Positions 44,809 to 54,363 of a DNA stretch of 64,000 nt are shown piece after piece (positions within the stretch are counted from its first letter, which is position 1; each line of letters opens with the position of its first letter). The DNA is taken from NCBI RefSeq assembly GCF_016820445.1, contig NZ_JADHDT010000003.1:186001-250000 (forward strand), read 5' to 3'. The position numbers and the translations under genes are program-made. Under the pieces are notes generated by a model. That model saw only the letters and a list, made by a program, of their open reading frames with translations, did not search any database and was not told the origin of the DNA. Source of the DNA: Sphingomonas beigongshangi (GTDB lineage: Bacteria; Pseudomonadota; Alphaproteobacteria; Sphingomonadales; Sphingomonadaceae).

Positions 44809-44827
44809 GATCCAGCAAGGCTGGATC
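44809..44827. repeat. Perfect palindrome, part of intergenic repeat cluster
   Basis: GATCCAGC-AAG-GCTGGATC is a perfect eight-pair hairpin. A close copy lies at 13075-13092. Here it is followed 57 bases later by the 46-base repeat at 44884, in a gap between convergent genes. Confidence 0.6.
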
Positions 44828-44883
44828 GCCGAGGTTCCGGCCTTCGCCCCGCCGGACGCCCATTCAGGTTTCGCCGCGTGGTT

Positions 44884-44929
44884 GGCCGCGTGGGGGTGAC
44901 GGCCTGCACCGATCCCACGCAGGTGGAGC
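44884..44929. repeat. Dispersed 46-base palindromic repeat, copy 2
   Basis: Second copy of the element at 38236-38281, with eight mismatches in 46. GCGTGGG and CCCACGC form a perfect seven-pair stem. It lies five bases from the end of the GH5 gene, between convergent genes, where it might also stabilise or end transcripts. Confidence 0.65.
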
Positions 44930-44934
44930 GACCT

Positions 44935-46272
44935 CTAAGCCGTCATGCGCGCGACCGCGGCGGCATGGTCGGCGACCAGCCGTACGGTCGTGTCCCCGGT
45001 GAAGATGCCGTACCACCCCTGCGGCTCGTGCGGGGGATCGCCCATGTACTGGAGGTCGCCGGGCCGGAAGCGGAAGTCGGGATGCTGGGCGCGCGCCTCG
45101 CCGTTCCAGGCCCAGAAGTTGGTGCCGGCGATGGGACCGCCAGAGGCCATGTCCTGCTCTACGGCGGCGTAGATCAGGCCGTAGAAGCGGTCCTTGTAGC
45201 GCGTCGACACGGCAGGATCGTCGCTGCCGCCGTCGCGGGGATATCCGAATTCCTCGATGATCAGCGGTTTGTCCAGCGTCCGCGCAAAGCCAACGTGCCG
45301 GGCGATATAGTCGTGGGTCAGCGCCTCGCCATTGGCGAAGGTGTTCGCCAGATCGGCCTGACGCACCCAATCCCAGTTGTTGGGCCAGATGTGCGCGGTC
45401 AGATAGTCGATCTCCGCGATCCCATGTTCGCCGAGCACGATGTCGGCACGTTCGAGGCATCCCTTCAGCCCCTCCGACCCGGTGCAGACGAGATGGTTGC
45501 GGTCGAGCGACTTGATCAGTCGCGCCGTGCCCTGCACCCAGGCATAGAAGGCCGGCAGATCGGCGTGAGCCACGTCGCCCGCCGGACGCGGCTCGTTGGC
45601 GAGCTGCCAGGCCATGATCGTCGGATCATCGGCATAGGCCTGTCCCGTCACGCCATTGGTGCGGCCGACCAATGCGCGCACCCAGTCATGGTAGAGGCCG
45701 ACCGCGCGATCGTTGCCATAGAACTGCGCATTGAAGTTCGCGAATGCCGGCCATGGATGCGCCGGATCGTTGTTGTTTATGAAATTGCCGCCGTTTACGT
45801 ATGATAGATAGGTCATCATGCCGCCGGACCATTCCCAGAAATTGGTCAGATAGAGCACGGCGCGCATGTTGCGTTTCGCCATTTCGGCAAGTGCGAAATC
45901 GAGTCCGCCGAGCAACGTCTGGTTCCAGTTCGATCCCGGCCCGCGGAACCCCGGCGTGATCGCGTTGCGCAGCGGACCTTCCTCAGCCGAAGCGAGGATG
46001 CGCAGGTTCGTGACCCCCATGGCCTTCAGCGCATCGAGCTCGCGCATCAGGCGCGCGCGATTGCCGTAGGCGGCGTCCGCGCCGAGATAGGCGGCATACC
46101 AGATGTTCGCACCCGCGAAGCGATAGCGGCGCCCGCCCGCCATCAAGCGCATGCCGTCGCGGCGCACGAAATCACGCCTCTCCCGCCCCGCGCCTCCCGC
46201 ACCCATCGTGGTGCAGCCGGCCAGCAGCGCCGCGCTGCCCAGCAACGCCCGGCGGTCGATCGTCGCGTCCAT
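44935..46272 (-). CDS. GH5-family beta-mannanase-like glycoside hydrolase
   Basis: Exported glycosidase of 445 aa. The N terminus DRRALLGSAALLAGCTTMG combines a twin-arginine-like start with a lipobox cysteine. The barrel has YRFAGANIWYAAYLGADAAY, NLRILASAEEG, the acid/base glutamate in MAWQLANEPRP and the nucleophile in LIIEEFGYPRDGG. This layout is that of GH5 endo-beta-mannanases. The second ATG (46272) is chosen because GGAAGG lies at the right distance; ATG 46278 is the alternative. It follows the GH26 gene with overlapping stop and start. Substrate assignment to mannan is inference supported by neighbours. Confidence 0.88.
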   Translation of the reverse strand: MDATIDRRALLGSAALLAGCTTMGAGGAGRERRDFVRRDGMRLMAGGRRYRFAGANIWYAAYLGADAAYGNRARLMRELDALKAMGVTNLRILASAEEGPLRNAITPGFRGPGSNWNQTLLGGLDFALAEMAKRNMRAVLYLTNFWEWSGGMMTYLSYVNGGNFINNNDPAHPWPAFANFNAQFYGNDRAVGLYHDWVRALVGRTNGVTGQAYADDPTIMAWQLANEPRPAGDVAHADLPAFYAWVQGTARLIKSLDRNHLVCTGSEGLKGCLERADIVLGEHGIAEIDYLTAHIWPNNWDWVRQADLANTFANGEALTHDYIARHVGFARTLDKPLIIEEFGYPRDGGSDDPAVSTRYKDRFYGLIYAAVEQDMASGGPIAGTNFWAWNGEARAQHPDFRFRPGDLQYMGDPPHEPQGWYGIFTGDTTVRLVADHAAAVARMTA

Positions 46273-46274
46273 CG

Positions 46275-47286
46275 TCATCCTTCCACTGTTGCTTGGCGAC
46301 GCGCGGCGACCTCGTCGAGCGTCAGGTAGCGTTCCGCGTTATAGGCCGCGCGCAGGCCGGCGGCGGTATTCTGGTCGGGCGCCTTCAGCCAGCGTGTGTG
46401 CCAGGTCATGAACCATAGCCAGTCGGCGTCTGGCCCAAGGGTTGCGGGATCGGGGATCGGGCCGTTCTCGTGCAGGCAGATCGGCAGCGTGTCGCCCACG
46501 ATGCGCTTCACCGCGGCGAACATCGGTGCAAGATTGTCGTGATCGTCGACATAGATGTCCGCCCCCGCGACATCGACCATTGTCCGGCCGGGAAAGTATC
46601 GCGGATCGACGTTCTGCCCCGCCCAACCGAGCACCCAGATCAGGTGATCGAGCCGATGGTGCGTACGATAACGGTCGTACATCGTCCGCCACAGCGCGCG
46701 GAACGCGTCGGGTCCGTGCTTGCCCCACCAGAACCAGTCGCCGCTGAATTCGTGAAACGGACGCCACAGCACGGGAACGCCGCGGTCGCGGAGCCACGCC
46801 AGCTCCCCCCGCCACCGCGTCCATCTGCGCGATCATCAGCCGGTGCTGCGCCGTGCCGGGCTTCAGCGCGGCGGCGACATCGAAGTCGCGTTTCGCATTC
46901 TCATAGCCCGTACCGATGTCCGGCGCGCCCCAGTGCCAGCAGAGCGTGACGACGCCACCGCGGCGATGCCAATCGAGGGCACGCTCGCGGACTCCCTTCC
47001 AGTCGGCGGGATCGATATAGTCCAGGCCCAGCAGCGCCGGCAGACGTCCCGTGGTCTGCTCTATATAGGCCAGTTCATCGCGCGACCCGCCGGGGCTTTC
47101 CTGCTGTCCGGTCAGCGTGCGCCGTCCGTAGAGCGACCACAACCAGGCATAGAGGGCCCGCGCCGGCCCGGCGGCGGCCGGATTGGACAGGCGCGGCGCG
47201 ACAGCGGCTTCGAGCGCTCGCGGCAACAGCGCGCAGGCGGCGCCGCCGCCGATCGCGTGGCGCCGCGTCAGATCCGGCATCGACAT
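46275..47286 (-). pseudogene. GH26-family beta-mannanase gene, frameshifted
   Basis: Two frames together encode one GH26 enzyme. The N-terminal frame runs from ATG 47286 with a twin-arginine-like signal (DLTRRHAIGGGAACALLP). It then has LTGQQESPGGSRDELAYIEQ, LGLDYIDPADWKGV and VVTLCWHWGAPDI. The C-terminal frame continues with VLWRPFHEFSGDWFWWGKHG (catalytic acid), DVAGADIYVDDHDN and ICLHENGPIPDP (nucleophile), ending at 46275. They join if the run of six C at 46805-46810 (plus strand) is read as five, giving DAVAGELAWLRDRGVP. The break is a one-base insertion in a homopolymer, so sequencing error is as likely as a true mutation. Both catalytic residues lie beyond the break. Confidence 0.85.
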
Positions 47287-47308
47287 CGCCCCAGCCCCTT
47301 CCCGTCGC

Positions 47309-49801
47309 CTATCGCGTGCCGCAGCTGACCGGCCCCGGAGGCGCACTCGCCACGCGCACCGATGATATGTCGAGGCCAAGCCGCCCGCTGGTGGCGACGA
47401 TCCACGGTCTGGTCACCTGCCCCATGGCCACGCCGGCATCGGCGAAACAATGCAGCGGCACCGCCAATTGCCGCCACGCGCCGAGTTCGCCCCTGAGCGC
47501 CCCGGTGATCGGAACGGACGCAGGCTTGCCGCCTTCCATGCCCAGCGTCACCTCCGCCGTCGGCGCCTGCGTGACGCGATAGTCGAGTAGAAGGCTGAGC
47601 TGCCCGTTCGATTCCCGCGTCAGGTCGATCCCGCGCGACTCCTCGATCATCACGCGCGCATCACCGCCGCCCGCGAAAGCGAAGCGCAGGCTGTCTTCCT
47701 GCGCATTGCGGTCGACGCGGGTCTGCCGCACCGGTCCCGCCGTCGCAAGCCGGGCGCCAGCGACGACCCGCCCGCGAACGAACAGCGCGTTCTGGTCGAC
47801 CACGCCGCCCGCCGGCCGCGTCTCGCTGAGCACAGGCAGCTGCGCACCCTTGGCGTAGGTCAGGCCGTAACCGATGGGAAACAGCGGGTCGTAGCCTGGG
47901 TCCCGCCGGTTGAGCACATATTGGTCCAGCCGCTTCGGCCACGAGTAGCTCAGCGTACCATGGAAGTCATAGCGCGGCTTGCCGTCGGGGCGGGCGATCA
48001 GCACGTCGGCGATGCCGCCGCCCTCCGTACCCGGCAGGAAGGCAGCGACGAACGCATCGGCGGCGTTGATCTCCGCGTTCACCCACAGGGGGCGGCCGGA
48101 CAGGAACACCGCCACGACGGGGATTCCGGCCGCCTTCAGCCGCTTGAGCAGCGCGAGGTCGGATTTGTCTTCGGGGCTATATTCCAACGTCGGCCGGTCG
48201 CCGGTGAATTCGGCATAAGGCGTCTCGCCGAACACGACGATCGCGGCATCGGGGCGTGTCGCATAGCGGCCGTCGGCCGTGAGCGTCGCCTTGCCCCCGC
48301 CAGCGCGCACCGCGGCGTCGATCCCCGACCAGATCGACTGGCCGTTGGGGAAATTGGCGTTGGTGACACCGGTGCCCTGCCAGGTGATCGACCAGCCCCC
48401 CGATTGCTGCCCGATATCGTCGGCGCCGCGCCCCGCGACGAGGATGTTCGCCCCCGGCTTCAGCGGGAGGACGCTGCCGTTGTTCTTGAGCAGCACGAGC
48501 GACTCGCGCACCGCCTGGCGGGCTATCGCGCGATGGTCCGGCGCGCCGAGCAACTCGAACCGCCCCGAATAGGGGCGCGACGACGGCCGTCCTGCCTCGA
48601 ACGTCCCGGCCAGCAGCTTGACGCGCAGGATGCGCCGAACCGCATCGTCGAGCCGTGCCGCGGGGATCGTGCCGTCCCGTGCCTCGCGCAGGGTGTTGGC
48701 GTAGAGCTCTTTCCACTTGGCGCCCGAATACATGAACATGTCGAGGCCCGCGTTGATCGCGGCGGCACAATCCTCGTTGGTGCAGCCCGGAACCTGGCCA
48801 TGCGCGTTCCAGTCGCCGATCGCGAACCCGTCGAAGCCCATCCGCTGCTTGAGCACGCCGGTCAGCAGGCTCGCATTGCCCGTCATCTTCGTCCCGTTCC
48901 AGCTCGAGAAGCTGGGCATGACGGTGAGCGCACCGGCGACGAGACCGCTGCGATAGCCGGCGGCATGGACGTCGCGCAGCACCTCTTCGGATACGCGCGT
49001 GTCGCCCTGATCGCGCCCGCCCGTGCCGCCGTCGCCGAGGAAATGCTTGATCGAGGAGATGACGTGGCCGGGCCGCATGAAGTCGCCGCCCACGGTGCCC
49101 TGGATTCCCTCCACCATCTTGCCGGCATAGGCCTCGACGATGGCGGGATCTTCCGAATAGCTTTCGTAGGTGCGGCCCCAGCGGTCGTCCTGCACGACGG
49201 CCACCGTCGGCGCGAAACTCCAGTCGATACCCGTTGCCGCCGTCTCCGCCGCCGTCGCCGCGCCGATCTTGCGGATCAGTTCCGGATCGCGTGCCGCTCC
49301 GAGGCCGATGTTGTGCGGAAACAGCGTCGCACCGACGATGTTGTTAGCGCCGTGTACCGCATCCGTGCCCCAGATCACCGGAACGACGGGCCGTCCGTCG
49401 CTCCGCTTCACCGATGCGTCCCAATAAGCGTCGAACAGCTTGAGCCATTCCGGGGCCGGCGCGAATTCGTCGTTGTTCGGTGCGGAATTGCCACCGTTGA
49501 GGATCGAGCCGAGCTTGTACGTCTCAAGGTCCTTCGGGGTGATGGAGGCGATGTCGACCTGGATCAGCTGGCCGACCTTGTCCTCGATGCTCATCCGGGA
49601 CAGCAGCGCATCGATCCGTGCCTCGATCTTCGGATCACGTTGGCGCCTGAGCTGCAGCTTGGGCCACAGGTCGGGATGCGCCAGCGCGGACGAGGCCGCG
49701 GACGCACGCGCGTCGCTCCCCTTGGGCGCCTGCTGGCCAGCGGCCCCCGTCGCGAGCACGGTCGCGACGGCCAGCGCCGCCAGCCCGTTCGACATCCCCA
49801 T
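47309..49801 (-). CDS. GH3-family exo-beta-glucosidase
   Basis: Exported 830-aa glycosidase that removes glucosyl-type residues from the ends of beta-glucan or oligosaccharides. The signal peptide MGMSNGLAALAVATVLATGA is followed by MSIEDKVGQLIQVDIASITP, then VPVIWGTDAVHGANNIVGAT and SSIKHFLGDGGTGGRDQGDT. The nucleophile aspartate is in DGFAIGDWNAHGQVPGC. The second domain has ESLVLLKNNGSVLPLKPGAN and the C-terminal jelly-roll-like extension of about 170 residues is typical of the exo-glucanase subgroup. It stands 23 bases before the GH26 start, so GH3-GH26-GH5 form one transcription unit read leftwards. ATG 49795 is an alternative start. Confidence 0.93.
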   Translation of the reverse strand: MGMSNGLAALAVATVLATGAAGQQAPKGSDARASAASSALAHPDLWPKLQLRRQRDPKIEARIDALLSRMSIEDKVGQLIQVDIASITPKDLETYKLGSILNGGNSAPNNDEFAPAPEWLKLFDAYWDASVKRSDGRPVVPVIWGTDAVHGANNIVGATLFPHNIGLGAARDPELIRKIGAATAAETAATGIDWSFAPTVAVVQDDRWGRTYESYSEDPAIVEAYAGKMVEGIQGTVGGDFMRPGHVISSIKHFLGDGGTGGRDQGDTRVSEEVLRDVHAAGYRSGLVAGALTVMPSFSSWNGTKMTGNASLLTGVLKQRMGFDGFAIGDWNAHGQVPGCTNEDCAAAINAGLDMFMYSGAKWKELYANTLREARDGTIPAARLDDAVRRILRVKLLAGTFEAGRPSSRPYSGRFELLGAPDHRAIARQAVRESLVLLKNNGSVLPLKPGANILVAGRGADDIGQQSGGWSITWQGTGVTNANFPNGQSIWSGIDAAVRAGGGKATLTADGRYATRPDAAIVVFGETPYAEFTGDRPTLEYSPEDKSDLALLKRLKAAGIPVVAVFLSGRPLWVNAEINAADAFVAAFLPGTEGGGIADVLIARPDGKPRYDFHGTLSYSWPKRLDQYVLNRRDPGYDPLFPIGYGLTYAKGAQLPVLSETRPAGGVVDQNALFVRGRVVAGARLATAGPVRQTRVDRNAQEDSLRFAFAGGGDARVMIEESRGIDLTRESNGQLSLLLDYRVTQAPTAEVTLGMEGGKPASVPITGALRGELGAWRQLAVPLHCFADAGVAMGQVTRPWIVATSGRLGLDISSVRVASAPPGPVSCGTR

Positions 49802-50240
49802 CCCTACTCTCCCTTGCGGATTTGCGCCTTGTCTGCCGAGCGCAGCGAGGAGCTGTCAAGAAAACGCAGTGCGAATTGGGTTTTCTCAAGATCGGTCGCG
49901 CGGTCGCGTGCGAATACGCAGCAGAACTCCGCGCCTGGCGCCCAAGCAAAGGGACAAAAGACACGATTCCGGTCTCTGGCCAATCCGATCAGGAGCCAGC
50001 AGTTTCTAGGTAAGATACGGAGACATGACCATGGCTCCTGCCGGATCGTGGCTGCCGCGGGCAACCCGCGAACCGGGAGGAGGGAGAGGTACGGAAACGC
50101 TGTTTACCAAGGCCGGGGCACTGCCGGAGGGGCCCGCCGTCGGTGCAAGCGGGGCACATCCTGTGGCGGGGTCGGCGGCGGGCCTTGGCGCACGATCCGG
50201 CACGGCCGCATCGGGACCGCCCTGACCGGCTTGCCGCAGG
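49802..50240. other. Spacer upstream of the GH3-GH26-GH5 operon
   Basis: I see no gene in these 439 bases; a long plus-strand frame here is the mirror of GH3. On the minus strand TTGACA (49859-49854) could be a -35 box, though no good -10 follows at 17 bases. The inverted repeat at 49859-49886 adjoins it. The rest, toward 50240, is featureless GC-rich sequence after the cupin-like gene. Confidence 0.45.
49859..49886. promoter_or_regulatory. Inverted repeat, possible operator of glycosidase operon
   Basis: AGAAAAC at 49859-49865 and GTTTTCT at 49880-49886 are perfect inverted copies, 58 bases upstream of the GH3 start. One arm adjoins the TTGACA read on the minus strand, so a bound protein could block the promoter. 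The regulator is unknown and no regulator gene adjoins. Confidence 0.4.
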
Positions 50241-51272
50241 TCAGCTACCCCCGAGCATGCGACGCAGGAAGCCGCGTATTCGCGCGTCGCGGTCCGGGCC
50301 GGGCGGCCCCAGAACGCTGCGCGCGGATGGCGGAAGATGGTCCGCCGCGCCCCGCGCGCCCTCGCCGAAGACATAATGATCGAACCAAGCGCGAAACGCG
50401 GCGCGCTCGCTCGCGGGACGATCACGGATAGCGAGGATCCCGTGGACCAGGACCGCGAACGGCGCATCCGGCGTACCCACCGTCCACCAATAGTTGACCA
50501 GCACGTTGAGCGGGCCGGTGGCACGGATTTCGTGCCACCACATCGCCGGGATGAAGATCGCGTCGCCAGGTGACAGGTCGGCGACCTGCGCCGCCTCCTG
50601 CGCCACCCGGAACAGCGGATAGCGGGCATGATCGGGCTGCTCCAGATCGACCATGCTGGTCGGCTGGCCCGCCATCGTCGCGTCGAAAGGCCCGATATAC
50701 AGGTTGCCGACTTGATCGGGTGGGAAGAGGACGACCCGGCGCCGCCCCGCAACCACGGCGGCGACATTGTCGGACATGTCGAAATGGGCCGAGACGCGGC
50801 TGCCGTTGCCGATCCACAGCCGTGCCGTCGCCTCGGCGGCGGGCGACGGCAGCGGCAGGCGATGGTCGCGGGTCCAGCCGGGAAAATGCTCGTCGGCGGC
50901 ATTCGCACCGGCATAGAGCGCCGGCGGTGTCGGATCGGTCGCCGTCGCCAGCAGCGCATCGAGCAGCGCGGGCAACAACACCTGCCCCCGCTCGAAATTG
51001 TAACCCGCCATGTCGTCGCGGTAGAAGAAGCGTCCGCCGATCGCCGGTGACCCCGCGAACAGACCGAGCGGCCGGCCGCCATCGTAGCCGCGCAGCAGCC
51101 CGGCCAGCGTGTCGCTTCCCGCCTTCGCCGCGGCGACGGCGGGCCAGTCGGCGACCAGCCCCCGCATCACCACCGGCCGCGCCTCTGCGATCAGTGCGTC
51201 GAAATCACCGGCGGCGAGCGGCGACGCCACCTCGCGTAGCTTCGGCGCAACCGCGATCCAATCGTCAACCAC
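50241..51272 (-). CDS. Cupin-like (JmjC-type) domain protein
   Basis: A 343-aa cytoplasmic protein of the Cupin_8/JmjC-like fold. Family features: ARPVVMRGLVADWPAVAAAK near the start, RLWIGNGSRVSAHFDMSDNV with the metal-binding HxD, VVLFPPDQVGNLYIGPFD, and GDAIFIPAMWWHEIRATGPL with the distal histidine. Members are Fe(II)/2-oxoglutarate-type hydroxylases. In sphingomonads and Caulobacter such genes often accompany polysaccharide-uptake loci, which fits the neighbours; the substrate is unknown. The start is GTG at 51272. Confidence 0.85.
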   Translation of the reverse strand: MVDDWIAVAPKLREVASPLAAGDFDALIAEARPVVMRGLVADWPAVAAAKAGSDTLAGLLRGYDGGRPLGLFAGSPAIGGRFFYRDDMAGYNFERGQVLLPALLDALLATATDPTPPALYAGANAADEHFPGWTRDHRLPLPSPAAEATARLWIGNGSRVSAHFDMSDNVAAVVAGRRRVVLFPPDQVGNLYIGPFDATMAGQPTSMVDLEQPDHARYPLFRVAQEAAQVADLSPGDAIFIPAMWWHEIRATGPLNVLVNYWWTVGTPDAPFAVLVHGILAIRDRPASERAAFRAWFDHYVFGEGARGAADHLPPSARSVLGPPGPDRDARIRGFLRRMLGGS

Positions 51273-51408
51273 TTACGAACTCGCGATAATTTCCGCCTCC
51301 CGAAGCTTGGCAGCGGCAACCGCAAAAGCAAATCATTTTGTTTACGATTGTCCGCCCCCCGGTCCGCCGCTTAGGCTCCAACGGAGGCGAAGACCGGAGG
51401 TGGCGACG

Positions 51409-52536
51409 ATGGATATCCGAACAGGCCGGCGCATGCTGATGCTTGCGATCAGCCTCGCCGCGACCGGCGCGGACGATCGTCCCGATCTGCCGCCCGGCAT
51501 AACGGCCGTGGCCGCCGGCCTGCCGGCGGGACGACCGCTATCGCTCCGGGTCGGAGGCCGCGTCGTGGCGGAGGGGGCGGGCTTTCGCCGCCAATGGCCG
51601 GGCAGCTATGCGGAGGCGCGCTTCCACGGTCCGGCCGTATCGCTAGCGGTCGGGCCAGGCGACGTCTCGCTGCGCGTCACCATCGACGGGAACCCTCCGC
51701 TGGCATTGGTCCGCCCCGCACCAGGCCTCTATCGCATCGCCACTCCGGGCGAGCGCGACCACGACATCCGGATCCAGGTCGTCAGCGAAAGCCAGGCCGG
51801 CGCGACCAGCATCGCCGGCCTCTATGCGCCGGTCGGCACGACGCCGCTCGCACCCCCGCCGCCGCGCACGCGGCAGATCGAGTTCATCGGCGACTCGCAC
51901 ACCGTCGGCTATGGCAACACCTCGGCCCGGAACGATTGCACGCAGGATCAGGTCTGGGCGACCACCGACACCGCGCAGGGGCCCGCAGGCACGCTGGCCG
52001 CTCATTATGGTGCGGATTATCAGGTCGACGCGATCTCCGGCCGCGGCATCGTGCGCAATTACGATGGTTTCGCCGCGCCGACGGTGCCGCAGGCCTATCC
52101 CTTCGCCTTGCTGGACGGCAAGACCCCGGACCGCACCGCCGGCTGGCGGCCGCAGCTGGTCGTGATCGGGCTCGGCACCAACGATTTCTCCACCAAGCTG
52201 AAGCCGGGCGAGCGCTGGACGACCCGCGAGGCGCTCCACGCCGACTATGAGCGCGGCTATGTCGCCTTCGTCCGGCAGCTGCGCCGCCGATATCCGGGTG
52301 CGTTCGTGCTGTTGTGGGCGACCGACCTCGCCGATGGCGAGATCGCGCGGGAGGCGGAACGGGTCGCCGCCGCGCTTCGACGCGACGGCGATCGCCGCGT
52401 CGCCTTCGTGCCGGTCGCCGGCCTCCGCTTCGCCGGCTGTCACAGCCACCCCGATGTCGCCGACGATCGTGCCATCGCCGCCGCGCTGGGCAAGGTGATC
52501 GACGCGCAACCCGACGTCTGGCCTATTCGTCGGTGA
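51409..52536 (+). CDS. CE2-like SGNH carbohydrate esterase
   Basis: A 375-aa two-domain protein. An N-terminal beta-sandwich (LSLRVGGRVVAEGAGFRRQW, VSLRVTIDGNPPLALVRPAP) is followed by an SGNH hydrolase domain. The nucleophile serine is in IEFIGDSHTVGYGNTSARND. The oxyanion region is VVIGLGTNDFS and the catalytic histidine is in CHSHPDVADD. This order is that of CE2 acetylesterases, which deacetylate glucomannan or xylan. The N terminus MDIRTGRRMLMLAISLAATG is a short export signal. ATG 51409 follows CCGGAGGTGGCGACG. It diverges from the cupin-like gene; a 136-base spacer holds both promoters. Confidence 0.82.
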   Translation: MDIRTGRRMLMLAISLAATGADDRPDLPPGITAVAAGLPAGRPLSLRVGGRVVAEGAGFRRQWPGSYAEARFHGPAVSLAVGPGDVSLRVTIDGNPPLALVRPAPGLYRIATPGERDHDIRIQVVSESQAGATSIAGLYAPVGTTPLAPPPPRTRQIEFIGDSHTVGYGNTSARNDCTQDQVWATTDTAQGPAGTLAAHYGADYQVDAISGRGIVRNYDGFAAPTVPQAYPFALLDGKTPDRTAGWRPQLVVIGLGTNDFSTKLKPGERWTTREALHADYERGYVAFVRQLRRRYPGAFVLLWATDLADGEIAREAERVAAALRRDGDRRVAFVPVAGLRFAGCHSHPDVADDRAIAAALGKVIDAQPDVWPIRR

Positions 52537-52758
52537 TCGCGCTGCCGCTCGCGCCGGCCGCGGCACAGAACGACGTCGTCCGGCGTCACGGTCTCGGGCG
52601 AGCGCGTTGCACCGGCGTGCGTTTGCCATGGAGTTCACATGCGTGGCAGCGGTGCCGCCCCCGCCCACCCGGATCGCCCCTCAGGCCCGCGCCTCCCTGT
52701 CGGACCCGCTCGGCGATCCGATCTAGAGGGGATCAGGCACGGGCTGTCCGTCGCGCCG

Positions 52759-52782
52759 GATCCGCCGAACCCCGAGCGGATC
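52759..52782 (-). terminator. Hairpin at the end of guaA
   Basis: GATCCGC and GCGGATC form a perfect seven-pair stem around ten bases, overlapping the guaA stop codon. No T-run follows on the minus strand, so it may be rho-assisted or only protect the transcript end. Confidence 0.4.
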
Positions 52783-54337
52783 ATTCCCACTCGATCGTGC
52801 CGGGCGGCTTGCTCGTGTAATCGTAGACGACGCGGTTGACGCCCTTCACCTCGTTGACGATCCGCGTCGCGACGCGCGGCAGGAAGTCGCTCGGAAAGTC
52901 GAACACGTCCGCCGTCATGCCGTCGGTCGAGGTGACCGCGCGCAGCGCCAGGACGCTGTCATAGGTCCGTCCGTCCCCCATTACGCCGACGGTCCGCACC
53001 GGCAGCAACACCGCGAAGGCCTGCCAGATCGCGTCGTAGAGACCCGCCGCACGGATTTCCTCGAGATAGATGGCGTCCGCCTTGCGCAGGATATCGCACC
53101 GCTCGCGCGTCACCTCGCCCGGGATGCGGATCGCGAGGCCCGGTCCGGGGAACGGATGGCGACCGACGAACACGTCCGGCAGCCCCAGTTCGCGGCCGAG
53201 CACCCGCACCTCGTCCTTGAACAATTCGCGCAAGGGCTCGACGAGCTTCATGTTCATCCGCTCTGGCAGGCCGCCGACATTGTGGTGACTCTTGATCGTC
53301 ACCGACGGACCGCCGGTGAAGCTGACGCTTTCGATCACGTCCGGATAGAGCGTGCCCTGCGCCAGGAACTCCGCCCCGCCGATTTTCTTCGCCTCCGCCT
53401 CGAACACGTCGATGAAGGTCTTGCCGATGAACTTGCGCTTGGCCTCGGGATCGGTGACGCCGGCCAGACCGTCCATGAACAGGTCCTGCGCCTGCACGTG
53501 AACGAGCGGGATGTTGTAATGGCCGCGGAAGAGGCTGACGACCTGTTCGGCCTCTCCGGCCCGCAGGATGCCGCCGTCGACGAAGACGCAGGTCAGCTGG
53601 TCGCCGATCGCCTCGTGGATCAGCAGCGCGGCAACCGACGAATCGACGCCGCCGGACAGGCCGCAGATCACCTTGGCACTGCCGACCTGCTCGCGGATCT
53701 CGGCGATCTTGGCGCTGCGAAATTCCGCCATCGTCCAATCGCCCTTCAGGCCGCAGACGTGGCGCGCGAAATTGGCGATCAGCTTGCCGCCGTCGGGGGT
53801 GTGGACGACCTCCGGATGGAACTGGACACCATAGAAGCGCCGCGCCTCGTCCGCGACGACGGCGAAGGGCGCGCCTTCCGACACGGCGACCGGGGCGAAG
53901 CCGGGCGCGAGCGAATCGACCTTGTCACCGTGGCTCATCCACACCTGGTGGCGCTCGCCCTCGGCCCACAGGCCGTCGAACAGCGCACAGGGCGCCGTCA
54001 CGTCGACGAACGCCTTGCCGAATTCACCACCATCGCCCGAAACGACGACGTTGCCGCCCAGCTGCGCGCTCATCACCTGCTGGCCGTAGCAGATGCCGAG
54101 AATGGGAATACCCGCCTCGAAGAAGCGCTGCGGCGCGCGCGGACTGTTCTCCGCGGTCACCGAAGCCGGGCCGCCCGACAGGATGATGCCCGCAGGCCGC
54201 ATACGCTCGAACGCCGCATCCGCCGACTGGAAGGGGGCGATCTCCGAATAGACGCCCGCCTCTCGCACCCGACGCGCGATGAGCTGCGTGACCTGGCTGC
54301 CGAAATCGATGATGAGGATGCTGTCGCTGTGCTGCAT
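52781..54337 (-). CDS. guaA: GMP synthase (glutamine-hydrolysing)
   Basis: Converts XMP to GMP; 518 aa. The glutaminase domain has [20 protein letters not shown], the nucleophile in [20 protein letters not shown] and the catalytic HPE in [15 protein letters not shown]. The ATP pyrophosphatase domain carries the P-loop [20 protein letters not shown], and the dimerisation domain ends in the expected [13 protein letters not shown]. The start [15 protein letters not shown] at 54337 matches the family; the same frame runs further upstream only as noncoding sequence. Confidence 0.98.
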   Translation of the reverse strand: MQHSDSILIIDFGSQVTQLIARRVREAGVYSEIAPFQSADAAFERMRPAGIILSGGPASVTAENSPRAPQRFFEAGIPILGICYGQQVMSAQLGGNVVVSGDGGEFGKAFVDVTAPCALFDGLWAEGERHQVWMSHGDKVDSLAPGFAPVAVSEGAPFAVVADEARRFYGVQFHPEVVHTPDGGKLIANFARHVCGLKGDWTMAEFRSAKIAEIREQVGSAKVICGLSGGVDSSVAALLIHEAIGDQLTCVFVDGGILRAGEAEQVVSLFRGHYNIPLVHVQAQDLFMDGLAGVTDPEAKRKFIGKTFIDVFEAEAKKIGGAEFLAQGTLYPDVIESVSFTGGPSVTIKSHHNVGGLPERMNMKLVEPLRELFKDEVRVLGRELGLPDVFVGRHPFPGPGLAIRIPGEVTRERCDILRKADAIYLEEIRAAGLYDAIWQAFAVLLPVRTVGVMGDGRTYDSVLALRAVTSTDGMTADVFDFPSDFLPRVATRIVNEVKGVNRVVYDYTSKPPGTIEWE

Positions 54338-54363
54338 GGCGCAGGCCTTAGCGGGCGAGCCCG

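Noticed and set aside
47921..50431. 836-codon plus-strand frame across the GH3 gene
   Set aside because: Mirror of GH3 with no recognisable domain and no ribosome site at its start.
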